From: Planctomycetaceae bacterium
Lineage (GTDB): Bacteria > Planctomycetota > Phycisphaerae > Phycisphaerales > SM1A02
Assembly: GCA_027488265.1 (NCBI GenBank)
Contig: JAIYCA010000023.1
Location: 1 to 10,276 of the forward strand
Reading direction: 5' to 3'
DNA length: 10,276 nucleotides
Below are positions 1 to 6,486 of the stretch, piece after piece; position 1 is the stretch's first letter; every line of letters begins with the position of its first letter. Under the pieces are notes generated by a model, which worked only from the letters and a program-made list of their open reading frames with translations, had not been told where the DNA came from and searched no databases. The position numbers and the translations under genes were made by a program.

Positions 1-81
1 ACCCGGTGGCGGTAGATCCGCGATGCGCCCCAAGAGATTGGCCGCTCGCGCTCTGTAAACCGCCACGGGTGGACGAAGTCC
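1..81 (+). other. Leader upstream of acpP with long inverted repeat
   Basis: No complete gene fits here. Bases 1-13 and 59-70 are complementary over 12 bp with one bulged G, enclosing about 45 nt, so RNA from this stretch could fold into a long stem-loop. Directly before the acpP ATG, bases 71-81 form a small GGAC-GAA-GTCC hairpin. No Shine-Dalgarno sequence is visible. One frame stays open from base 2 to a TAA at 56-58 and could be the tail of an upstream gene; in that case the large hairpin would straddle that gene's end and might act in termination or attenuation. The left arm begins at the window edge, so the structure may extend further. Confidence 0.4.
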
Positions 82-339
82 ATGTCGGCTTCACTTTCTG
101 AATCTGAAATTGAGGCGAAGGTCGTCGAGGCCATCGCAGACCAACTGGGCGTTGCCCGGACGGATGTCACTCGCGCGAGCGAGTTCGACAAGATCTGCGA
201 TAGCCTCGACAAGGCTGAGTTGATGATGGAATTCGAAGACCTCTTCGAAATCTCGATCACCGACGAAGCCGCGAGCAAACTCACCACGGTCGCTGACGCG
301 ATCGAGTTCATCCAGCGCACGCTTGCAGGCGGCCGCTGA
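82..339 (+). CDS. acpP: Acyl carrier protein
   Basis: Eighty-five residues, the usual ACP length. It carries the growing acyl chain on a 4'-phosphopantetheine arm during type II fatty acid synthesis in the cytoplasm. The attachment serine is Ser41 in a D-S-L-D motif (residues 40-43), followed by the acidic recognition helix (AELMMEFEDLF) and the C-terminal part of the four-helix fold (TTVADAIEFI). The residues just before the motif are Ile-Cys where Gly-Ala is common, a mild deviation. The ATG at 82 is the natural start because the ACP fold begins about ten residues later; it has no Shine-Dalgarno site and follows a structured leader. The stop lies 11 nt before fabF, the classical acpP-fabF arrangement, so the two are almost certainly cotranscribed. 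Confidence 0.95.
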   Translation: MSASLSESEIEAKVVEAIADQLGVARTDVTRASEFDKICDSLDKAELMMEFEDLFEISITDEAASKLTTVADAIEFIQRTLAGGR

Positions 340-342
340 GGG
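338..342 (+). promoter_or_regulatory. Ribosome-binding site of fabF
   Basis: GAGGG overlaps the acpP stop codon and lies 8 nt before the fabF ATG at 351. It supports that start and suggests translational coupling between acpP and fabF. It is one of only two clear Shine-Dalgarno sites in the window. Confidence 0.6.
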
Positions 343-350
343 ACGTACCG

Positions 351-1610
351 ATGAAGACCATCACGCTCCGCCGAGTCGTCGTCACCGGTATCGGCGCCAT
401 CTCGAACCTCGGACCGACCGCGACCGCGACGTGGGCGGCGATGAAGGCCGGCAAGTCCGGCATCTCGCCCCTGCGGAGTTTCCCTCAGAACGAAGACTGG
501 ACCGTTCGCTTTGCAGGCGAAATCCACGACTTCGATCCATCGCACGTCGTGGATGGCCGCGAGCAGAAGCGCATCGACCGCGTCGCGCTCTTCGCGATGG
601 TTGCGGCGCATGAAGCCGTGCAAGATTCCGGCCTCGATCTCAAGAACGCTGCTGATCCGTACCGAAACGGCACGATCATCGGTTCGGGCATCGGTGGCGT
701 TCTCACGATGGAAGAGGGCCACACGAAGCTCCTCCAAACCGGCCCGCGCCGCGTGAGCCCGTTCGTTGTGCCGCGTCTTATGGTGAACGCTGCGCCCGGC
801 AACGTTTCGATCCAATTCAATCTCCGCGGGCCGAGCACCGCTGTCGCTTCGGCCTGCGCGTCGAGCGGTCACGCGATGGGTATCGCGATGCAAGCGATTC
901 AGCGCGGCGACTGTGACGTCATGGTTGCAGGCGGCGCGGAAGCGGCCATCACGCCGCTCACCCTCTCCGCGTTTGCGTCGATGAAAGCGTTGTCGACGCG
1001 CAATGACGATCCAACCAGAGCTTCGCGACCCTTCGACAAAGATCGCGATGGCTTCGTGCTTTCGGAAGGCTCGGCGATCGTCGTGCTCGAAGAACTCGAA
1101 CACGCGAAGAAGCGCGGCGCACGGATCTACGCTGAGCTCGCCGGCTACGGCGCGACGGGTGACGCGTTCCATATCGCGGCGCCCGATGAGCAAGGCTCCG
1201 GCGCCTACAAGGCGATGGAAACCGCGCTGCGCGACGCTGAACTCTCCGTGTCGGACGTTGGTTACATCAACGCGCACGGCACCTCGACGCCGCTCGGCGA
1301 CAAGGCTGAAGTTGGCGCGGTGAAGCGGCTCTTTGGCGATCACGCGTACAAGGTCGCGATGAGTTCGACCAAGTCGATGACCGGCCACGCGCTTGGCGCG
1401 GCGGGCGGAATCGAGACGATTCCGACCATCATGGCGATCCACGAGGGCGTCCTCGCCCCGACGATCAACCTCGACAACGCCGACGAAGGCTTCGATCTGA
1501 ACTTCGTCCCGAACGTTGCGCAGGAAGCCCGTGTGAACGTCGCGCTGAACAACACGTTCGGCTTCGGCGGCCACAACGTGAGCTTGGTCTTCAAAAGGTT
1601 CGTAGGTTGA
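351..1610 (+). CDS. fabF: 3-oxoacyl-[acyl-carrier-protein] synthase II (KAS II)
   Basis: A full-length condensing enzyme of 419 residues that elongates acyl-ACP with malonyl-ACP in fatty acid synthesis. The Cys-His-His triad is visible: Cys169 in SACASS, His309 in NAHGTSTPLGD and His346 in KSMTGHALGAAGG, with the supporting Lys341. The glycine-rich gatekeeper loop GFGGHN is at 404-409; His in place of the E. coli Thr is common in other bacteria. Thiolase-fold N and C halves are both complete. It partners with the ACP encoded 11 nt upstream. The last residues, FVG, and the stop overlap the start of a 17-bp tandem repeat, so the extreme C-terminus may have been reshaped by repeat growth. A KAS I (FabB) role cannot be excluded, but neighbour and motifs favour FabF. 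Confidence 0.96.
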   Translation: MKTITLRRVVVTGIGAISNLGPTATATWAAMKAGKSGISPLRSFPQNEDWTVRFAGEIHDFDPSHVVDGREQKRIDRVALFAMVAAHEAVQDSGLDLKNAADPYRNGTIIGSGIGGVLTMEEGHTKLLQTGPRRVSPFVVPRLMVNAAPGNVSIQFNLRGPSTAVASACASSGHAMGIAMQAIQRGDCDVMVAGGAEAAITPLTLSAFASMKALSTRNDDPTRASRPFDKDRDGFVLSEGSAIVVLEELEHAKKRGARIYAELAGYGATGDAFHIAAPDEQGSGAYKAMETALRDAELSVSDVGYINAHGTSTPLGDKAEVGAVKRLFGDHAYKVAMSSTKSMTGHALGAAGGIETIPTIMAIHEGVLAPTINLDNADEGFDLNFVPNVAQEARVNVALNNTFGFGGHNVSLVFKRFVG

Positions 1611-1655
1611 TGTGGTTTGTTGGTTGAGGCGGTTTGTTGGTTGAGGCGGTTTGTT
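1605..1655 (+). repeat. 17-bp tandem repeat, three copies
   Basis: Copies lie at 1605-1621, 1622-1638 and 1639-1655. Copies two and three are identical (GGTTGAGGCGGTTTGTT); the first differs at three positions in its centre. A decayed partial copy follows to about 1663. The array starts inside the last two codons of fabF and runs into the spacer. It is T-rich on the plus strand and so stands out from the surrounding sequence. It has no inverted symmetry and does not look like a terminator. Confidence 0.9.
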
Positions 1656-1748
1656 CGGTGAGGTGAAGCCTCGTCGACCCGCCCCTGTTGACCGCCCCTT
1701 CCTTTGCGAAGACCTCCGCCTACAGAATGCGTGCCGTGCGATTTCACG

Positions 1749-1781
1749 CGCCCCGACCATGACAAAGTCGGCCACGGGGCG
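1749..1781 (+). other. Hairpin in the fabF-fliN spacer
   Basis: The 254-bp spacer after fabF holds the tandem repeat, this stem-loop and no convincing gene. CGCCCCG at 1749-1755 pairs with CGGGGCG at 1775-1781, and an inner GAC/GTC can also pair. No T-run follows, so it is not a standard intrinsic terminator; it could end transcription in another way or be a leader structure of the downstream gene. Confidence 0.35.
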
Positions 1782-1864
1782 AACGGTCGCTGCACTCCTG
1801 CGGATTCTCTGATTGCCCCGAGCAGGACCAAAGGCCCCGCCGCTCGTTGGCCGATAAGAGCCCT

Positions 1865-2131
1865 ATGTCCCACGACCTCGCCCGCATCCTTCGGCTTGAA
1901 GTGCCGCTGATCGTTCAGATCGCGGAGCGCCGCATGCCGCTCTCGGAGGTCACCGCGCTCACGCACGGTTCGATCATCGAACTGCCAAAGCAGATTGACG
2001 AGGAACTCGATGTCCTCGTCAACAACAGTCGCATTGGCTCGGGCCGCGCGGTGAAGGTCGGTGAGAACTTCGGCGTTCGCATGACGCAGGTTGGTGCCCT
2101 CACCGATCGCGTCGCAGCACTCGGGAGTTGA
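1865..2131 (+). CDS. fliN: FliN-type SpoA-domain protein (flagellar motor switch family)
   Basis: Eighty-eight residues from the ATG at 1865; a TTG at 1847 would add six. Almost the whole protein is one SpoA (FliMN_C) domain. The pattern is clear: a first strand with VPL..QIAERRMPL, the helix SEVTALTHGSIIEL, the strand DELDVLVNN-type turn, then RIGSGRAVKVGENFGVRM and a hydrophobic C-terminal strand. In flagella such proteins build the lower C-ring that binds CheY-P and sets rotation direction; related SpoA proteins serve in type III secretion. There is no FliM-like or CheC-like extension and no other flagellar gene nearby, so the exact role is inferred. I chose ATG 1865 because it begins close to the domain and has a weak AAGAG a few bases upstream. 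Confidence 0.85.
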   Translation: MSHDLARILRLEVPLIVQIAERRMPLSEVTALTHGSIIELPKQIDEELDVLVNNSRIGSGRAVKVGENFGVRMTQVGALTDRVAALGS

Positions 2132-2143
2132 CTTGGGGGACTG

Positions 2144-2174
2144 ACGCGGGATTCGCGCTTCCATGCGCCCGCGT
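2144..2174 (+). terminator. Possible terminator after the fliN-type gene
   Basis: A two-part stem: ACGCGG (2144-2149) pairs with CCGCGT (2169-2174), and inside it GCGC (2155-2158) pairs with GCGC (2165-2168) around a six-base loop; five bases bulge on the left side. A short T-rich stretch (GTTTCT) follows about ten bases later. The position 13 bp after the stop fits, but the U-tract is poor. Confidence 0.4.
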
Positions 2175-2231
2175 GCGAGACTCGTTTCTAGACACCAGAT
2201 CCATCCCCCGCTCGCTCGCGAGCGTTGAGAG

Positions 2232-2237
2232 TAAGGT
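2232..2237 (+). promoter_or_regulatory. -10-like hexamer directly before the GH15 gene
   Basis: TAAGGT fits the loose TANNNT form of a -10 element and ends 6 nt before the ATG at 2244, which would make the transcript leaderless. Its first three bases are also the in-frame TAA that forces the GH15 start to 2244. A 12-bp palindrome (CGCTCGCGAGCG, 2213-2224) lies just upstream and could be an operator, though this is a guess. Confidence 0.25.
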
Positions 2238-2243
2238 CCCTTC

Positions 2244-4256
2244 ATGCCACGCAACATCCCTGTCGGAAACGGCGAAATGCTCGTCGCGTTCGACGATCAG
2301 TACCGAATGCGCGACCTCTACTGGCCGCACGTCGGGCAGCCGAATCACACCGGTGGCCATCTGCAACGCTTCGGCATTTGGGCGGACGGGCAATTCGCGT
2401 GGATCGATTCGCCAGGTTGGACGCGCGACCTTCGCTACAAGCCCGACACGATGGTGACGGAAGTGCGGCTGCGCCACGAGCGACTCGGCGTCGAAGTCAT
2501 TTGCAACGACGCCGTCGACTACTGGAGCCCCGTCTATTTTCGCCGCGTGGTGGTGACCGACATTCTCGGGAAACCGCGCGACGTGCGCGTCTTCTTCCAC
2601 CACGACATCAGCGTCAACGAGTCGCCTGTCGGTGACACGGTGATGTTCGACCCGCAGACAGGCGGGCTCGTTCACTACAAGGACAACGTCTACTTCCTGT
2701 TGAATGGTTGCTCGTCGGGCCGTTTCGGCGTCGATCACTGGGCGACTGGCGCCAAGCGCATCGGCGACGCAGAAGGCACGTGGCGCGATGCTGAAGATGG
2801 CCTGCTCTCGCGGCACTCGATCGCGCAAGGCTCGGTCGACTCGACGATCGGCTTTGGGCTCGCGCTCGCGCCGTGGGGTTCAGGCTCGATGCACTGCTGG
2901 CTTGCTGCGGGACGTACGCACGAGCAGGTCGTTGCGCTGAACGACAAAGTGCGCATGAAAACCCCGCAGCGGATGATGGATCGCACCGAGGCGTACTGGC
3001 GGCTTTGGGCGCTGAAAGAGCCACTCGATTTGTCGCCGTTGCCCGAGCGTTTGCGCGACATGTTCGTGCGAAGCCAAGTGATTTGCCGCACGCAGATCGA
3101 CAACAACGGCGCGATCATCGCCGCGAACGATTACGACATCACGCACTTCGCCGGCGACACGTACTCGTACATGTGGCCACGCGACGGCGCGCTTGTGTCG
3201 CATGCGCTCGTGCTTGCAGGTCACGGTGAACTCTCGCGAAACTTCTTCCGTTTCTGCGAGAAGGTCATCACGAAAGATGGCTACTTCCTGCACAAGTACA
3301 ACCCGACTGGAACACTCGCGTCGAGCTGGCATCCGGCGGTGCTCGACGGCGAGCGCGTACTCCCGATTCAGCAGGATGAAACGTCGCTCGTCATTTGGGC
3401 GCTGCGACGACACTTCCAAGTGTTCCGCGACGTCGAGTTCATCAAGACGACCTACAACACGCTTGTCGTTGAACCCGCAAATTGGATTCTCCGCTATCGC
3501 GATCACAACGGATTGCCGCTGCCCTCGTGGGATCTTTGGGAAGAGCGACGCGGTGTACATCTCTTCACCGTTGCCTCGACGATCGGCGCGTTGAAAGCGG
3601 CCGCGAGCTTCGCGCAAGACATGGGCGCGTACGACCGCGCGAGTGAGTTCAACGAAGGTGCGGAGCGCATGCGCGGCGCGATGATTCGCCACATGTGGGA
3701 GCCGGAGCGCGGTCGCTTCGCGCGTATGGCGACGCCGCTCTCAGATGGCACATATCGCCTCGATATGACGATCGATTCGAGTGCGTACGCACTGTTCGCG
3801 TTCGGCGCGATGGACGCGCGCGACCCGAAGGTCGTTTCGATGATGGAAGCGGTGCGCGAGCGGCTCTGGGTGAAGACCCATATCGGCGGCCTCGCGCGTT
3901 ACGAGAACGACTACTACCACCGCGTCGAACACTCGAATCTCAAGGACGTGCCGGGCAACCCGTGGGTTATCTGCACCTTGTGGGTCGCGCAGTGGCTGAT
4001 CGACTGCGCCGAGACCGTCGAGCAACTCGAACTCGCGCTGCCGTACCTGCACTGGACCGCGGATCGCGCGTTCCCGTCGGGTGTCCTTGCCGAGCAATTC
4101 GACCCCTACACGGGCGCGCCGATGTCGGTGAGCCCGCTGACGTGGTCGCACGCGACGGTGATGACGGTGACGATTAAGTACCTGTTGAAGCACGCGCAAC
4201 TGACGGGGCGCCCATCGGGCAGCCTCGCCGAGCGCGCATTCGGAAAATCGCGATGA
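2244..4256 (+). CDS. Glycoside hydrolase family 15 protein (glucoamylase-like)
   Basis: A 670-residue protein of the bacterial/archaeal glucoamylase type: an N-terminal beta-sandwich (about 1-260) and a C-terminal (alpha/alpha)6 barrel (about 265-650). GH15 enzymes release glucose from the non-reducing ends of alpha-glucans by inversion; some bacterial members act on trehalose or dextran-type sugars. In the barrel, YMWPRDGA (309-316) is the family substrate-binding motif. SWDLWEERRG (428-437) holds the predicted general acid Glu433, and VLAEQFDPYTG (614-624) holds the predicted general base Glu617. No signal peptide is present, so the enzyme is probably cytoplasmic and acts on glycogen or maltodextrins, or on trehalose. 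An in-frame TAA twelve bases upstream fixes the ATG as the first possible start. No other sugar genes lie nearby to narrow the substrate. Confidence 0.93.
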   Translation: MPRNIPVGNGEMLVAFDDQYRMRDLYWPHVGQPNHTGGHLQRFGIWADGQFAWIDSPGWTRDLRYKPDTMVTEVRLRHERLGVEVICNDAVDYWSPVYFRRVVVTDILGKPRDVRVFFHHDISVNESPVGDTVMFDPQTGGLVHYKDNVYFLLNGCSSGRFGVDHWATGAKRIGDAEGTWRDAEDGLLSRHSIAQGSVDSTIGFGLALAPWGSGSMHCWLAAGRTHEQVVALNDKVRMKTPQRMMDRTEAYWRLWALKEPLDLSPLPERLRDMFVRSQVICRTQIDNNGAIIAANDYDITHFAGDTYSYMWPRDGALVSHALVLAGHGELSRNFFRFCEKVITKDGYFLHKYNPTGTLASSWHPAVLDGERVLPIQQDETSLVIWALRRHFQVFRDVEFIKTTYNTLVVEPANWILRYRDHNGLPLPSWDLWEERRGVHLFTVASTIGALKAAASFAQDMGAYDRASEFNEGAERMRGAMIRHMWEPERGRFARMATPLSDGTYRLDMTIDSSAYALFAFGAMDARDPKVVSMMEAVRERLWVKTHIGGLARYENDYYHRVEHSNLKDVPGNPWVICTLWVAQWLIDCAETVEQLELALPYLHWTADRAFPSGVLAEQFDPYTGAPMSVSPLTWSHATVMTVTIKYLLKHAQLTGRPSGSLAERAFGKSR

Positions 4257-4264
4257 TGAGGAAG

Positions 4265-4291
4265 GTTTCCCGCGAATCCGCTGCGGGAAAC
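4265..4291 (+). terminator. Hairpin 8 bp after the GH15 stop
   Basis: GTTTCCCGC (4265-4273) and GCGGGAAAC (4283-4291) form a perfect 9-bp stem around a nine-base loop. No T-run follows on the plus strand. It may stabilise the 3' end or act together with the second hairpin at 4308-4324. Confidence 0.5.
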
Positions 4292-4307
4292 GCCCGAACC
4301 CACCGCA

Positions 4308-4338
4308 CCCGCAAGAGTTGCGGGCGCGTTTCTGTTTC
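4308..4338 (+). terminator. Intrinsic terminator of the GH15 gene
   Basis: CCCGCAA (4308-4314) pairs perfectly with TTGCGGG (4318-4324) around a three-base loop; the stem can be extended outward with one mismatch. GTTTCTGTTT (4328-4337) follows as an imperfect U-tract. This is the best plus-strand terminator before the convergent one at 7373. It separates the GH15 gene from the B12-binding gene. Confidence 0.65.
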
Positions 4339-4399
4339 GCTGCCCGCGGTCTACTTGCTCGATTCGCTCGGCTGTTTCCCTTCTTCGCGCTGAACCAAC

Positions 4400-5503
4400 A
4401 TGCTTCCCCTTGACAGGCAGTTCGCAGAATCGATCGATGGCGTGTCCCGCGCGCTCGCAGAGTGGTCGCTTGGGCTCTTGTTCGAACGGAATCCTGGCCT
4501 CGAAGCGCGTTACGGCAATCAAGCTCGGCCGCTCTGGAAGGGCGAGATGACGAATCGCCTCCAGTATCTCGCGGAGGCGATTGCGGCGGATCGTGTTGGC
4601 ATTTTCCTCGAGAGCGTCGAGTGGGCGCGCGCGGCGTTCCTTGCGCGTGAGATGGAGCCGAACGATCTTCTCGAGAGTTTGAAAGCACTCGAAGAAACCG
4701 TGCGTGCAGAGTTGCCTGCGCAGGTTGCCTCACGCGCTGGTCGCTTCATTGCGGAAGGAATTGCCGCGCTCGAGCGTTCGCCAAAGGACGATGGTGTGGT
4801 GGCGAGTTTGCTCGACGCGCCGTATGTCGACGGCACGCGCGCGCGGCTCTACCTCATGCACATGCTTGAGCGGAAACAGGCGAAGGCCGTCGATGTGCTG
4901 CTTGAAGCTGTTCGGAGTGGCCGGAGCGTGGCGGAGGTCTACGAAAGTGTGATCGCGCCGGCACTGGTCGAAGTTGGCCGCATGTGGCACCTGCGCGAGG
5001 CGACTGTTGCGGATGAACACTACGTGACGACTGCGACGCAAGCAGCGATGTCGGTGTTGCGCGCGAAACTGACCGCAGGCAACTCGAACGGAAAGTGGGC
5101 TCTTGCCGCGAGTGTTGGTGGCGACCTCCACGACGTCGGTATTCGCATGGTGTCTGACTTGCTTGAGTCGGATGGTTGGCAGGTCGACTGCCTCGGCGCA
5201 AACATGCCGACGATCGACATCCTCGATCACATCCGCGATGACGTCGCCGACACTGGCGATGGCACGGCGAGCCGCGTGAAGTTCGATCTCATTTGCCTCT
5301 CCGCGAGCACGGGCCTCGTCGTCCGTTCGATCGCGGATGCGATCGCGGCGATCCGCCGCGAATGCGGCACCGATTGCCCCGCGATCCTCGTCGGTGGCGG
5401 TCCATTCCGCGCGATTCCAGATCTCTGGAAAGTCGTCGGCGCCGACGGCTGCGCATTGAGCGCGAGCGACGCCGTGCGCGCCGCCGCCCGCGTCTGCGGG
5501 TGA
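4400..5503 (+). CDS. Cobalamin-binding protein with CarH-like photoreceptor module, no DNA-binding domain
   Basis: Of 367 residues, about 145-225 form the helical B12-binding cap domain and 232-367 the Rossmann-type B12-binding domain. D242-x-H244-x-x-G247 is the DxHxxG motif, so His244 should be the lower cobalt ligand; a GGG turn follows at 332-334. The cap carries W196-x9-E206-H207, the Wx9EH signature of the AdoCbl photoreceptors CarH/LitR, and W196 is followed by His197, the position of the histidine that replaces adenosyl in light-exposed Thermus CarH. Unlike CarH there is no MerR HTH. Residues 1-130 are a helical domain that resembles RsbR-type globin-like sensor domains in pattern only. 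A corrinoid methyltransferase partner protein is the alternative, but no methyltransferase lies nearby. An in-frame TGA nine bases upstream fixes the start; no Shine-Dalgarno site is visible. Confidence 0.85.
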   Translation: MLPLDRQFAESIDGVSRALAEWSLGLLFERNPGLEARYGNQARPLWKGEMTNRLQYLAEAIAADRVGIFLESVEWARAAFLAREMEPNDLLESLKALEETVRAELPAQVASRAGRFIAEGIAALERSPKDDGVVASLLDAPYVDGTRARLYLMHMLERKQAKAVDVLLEAVRSGRSVAEVYESVIAPALVEVGRMWHLREATVADEHYVTTATQAAMSVLRAKLTAGNSNGKWALAASVGGDLHDVGIRMVSDLLESDGWQVDCLGANMPTIDILDHIRDDVADTGDGTASRVKFDLICLSASTGLVVRSIADAIAAIRRECGTDCPAILVGGGPFRAIPDLWKVVGADGCALSASDAVRAAARVCG

Positions 5504-5514
5504 GGCGAGGGGGA

Positions 5515-5537
5515 GGCGCGCGTTACATGCGCGCGCC
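5515..5537 (+). terminator. GC-only hairpin after the B12-binding gene
   Basis: GGCGCGCG (5515-5522) pairs with CGCGCGCC (5530-5537) around a seven-base loop, 11 bp after the stop codon. The stem is strong, but only a weak ATTCGTTCT follows. Its place at the gene end suggests a terminator. Confidence 0.45.
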
Positions 5538-5563
5538 ATTCGTTCTCGCGTCGACCCCACCGC

Positions 5564-5569
5564 TACACT
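5564..5569 (+). promoter_or_regulatory. -10-like hexamer before the zinc-ribbon gene
   Basis: TACACT resembles the sigma-70 -10 box and ends 9 nt before the ATG at 5579, predicting a leader of only a few bases. No good -35 box sits 16-18 nt upstream, and no Shine-Dalgarno site is present. Confidence 0.35.
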
Positions 5570-5578
5570 TCGCGCCCG

Positions 5579-6394
5579 ATGTCGGCCAACGTCTCACTCT
5601 CTGCGGAAGAACGTTTGCGCGCGCGCGTCGTCGAGCGCTGCGAACGCTGTCGCACGGAGCGCGCGGTCGGCAGTACGACCGCCTGCCGTTGCAGTGAGCC
5701 CGCGTGGAAACTCTTCTGCACGCGCTGCGTGCGCGCGTTTGACGGAAACGCGGCGAACGGGGCAAACCTCGCAAACTCAAACCTCGCCGGCCTCTGCCCG
5801 AACTGCGTCGAAATTGCACGGACGAACGGCGCGCAACTGCGCACAGCGCTCGACACGCGACTCGTGCGCGAGAGCGGCCTCGCTGGAGCCATCGCCGCCT
5901 CCGCGCGCCTCGAAACCCGCGCGACCGACCTCCTCCGCGAGTTCGGTCTCGCCTCCGTCGTCCCCCCACTCCCCGACTTCGCCCGTCGGCTTGCCGACCC
6001 TGCGACACCGCTTCCGCCGGGCGCCTCGAGTTCCCGCGTGAAGTCGGCCGCGATCTCCGACCTCCGTCTCGAAGCCGCGGCCGTCCGCATCGCGACCGAG
6101 AAACTCGGTTACCTCGGCACGCCCGTCGAAGAAAAACTCCAGCGCGTCGTTGCGGACGCGCGCGCCGCCGCGGCCGAATTGAGCGCGTGGCTCGCCTCGC
6201 CGGTGCTGCTCGCTGCCGACGGAGCGCATGAGGCAGAGCTCCGCGCCGCCGCCGAAGCCCTCGCCGCCGCCCTCGGTGCCTCCACCGCACTCATTGATTC
6301 GATCCGCCGTCGCGATCTCGGACCGCTTATTGAGGCGGTCGTCCGCCGCGACCGCGCCGTCCGCGCGTGCAGCGCGGCACTCGGCGTACGCTGA
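5579..6394 (+). CDS. Hypothetical protein with N-terminal zinc-ribbon cysteines
   Basis: I do not recognise this 271-residue protein. Its first 80 residues hold four cysteine pairs: C21-x2-C24, C36-x-C38, C47-x2-C50 and C73-x2-C76. This is enough for two structural zinc sites, as in zinc ribbons or treble clefs. The remainder is mostly alanine-, leucine- and arginine-rich helix, with a proline-rich break around 128-150 (VVPPLPDF to TPLPPG) and further helices to the end. No signal peptide or membrane segment is seen, so it is probably cytoplasmic. The cysteine spacing is strong evidence that this frame is the real one, since two long open frames also exist on the other strand. Zinc ribbons often bind nucleic acid or proteins, but no specific role can be given. 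It stands alone between the B12-binding gene and the BaxI-like gene. Confidence 0.75.
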   Translation: MSANVSLSAEERLRARVVERCERCRTERAVGSTTACRCSEPAWKLFCTRCVRAFDGNAANGANLANSNLAGLCPNCVEIARTNGAQLRTALDTRLVRESGLAGAIAASARLETRATDLLREFGLASVVPPLPDFARRLADPATPLPPGASSSRVKSAAISDLRLEAAAVRIATEKLGYLGTPVEEKLQRVVADARAAAAELSAWLASPVLLAADGAHEAELRAAAEALAAALGASTALIDSIRRRDLGPLIEAVVRRDRAVRACSAALGVR

Positions 6395-6472
6395 CCCCCG
6401 CGTCGTACTCTCCACGCGTCTCGCCCCCCGGCGGATCACGTAATTGACGCGAAAGTCCCCATTTCGCCGACC

Positions 6473-6478
6473 TATACT
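6473..6478 (+). promoter_or_regulatory. Probable -10 box of the BaxI-like gene
   Basis: TATACT differs from the sigma-70 consensus at one position and ends 8 nt before the ATG at 6487, so the transcript would start at or within a few bases of the start codon. A TTGACG at 6444-6449 is a good -35 match but lies 23 nt away, longer than the usual 17. Either the promoter is spaced unusually or the -35 match is chance. Confidence 0.5.
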
Positions 6479-6486
6479 CACCGACC

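Noticed and set aside
2..58. C-terminal tail of an upstream gene
   Set aside because: The frame is open to a TAA at 56-58, but only 18 codons are visible and nothing identifies a family; kept only as a remark in the leader entry.
1704..1910. Plus-strand 68-residue frame in the fabF-fliN spacer
   Set aside because: It runs into the fliN-type gene in another phase, has no start signal and no recognisable composition.
2880..3692. Minus-strand 270-residue frame inside the GH15 gene
   Set aside because: The plus frame carries all GH15 motifs without a break; the minus frame has no recognisable pattern.
4400..5503. Assignment as a corrinoid methyltransferase subunit (MtaC/MtbC type)
   Set aside because: Those proteins are shorter and are encoded with their methyltransferase; here the Wx9EH motif and extra N-terminal domain favour the CarH-type module, so only the general B12-binding call is firm.
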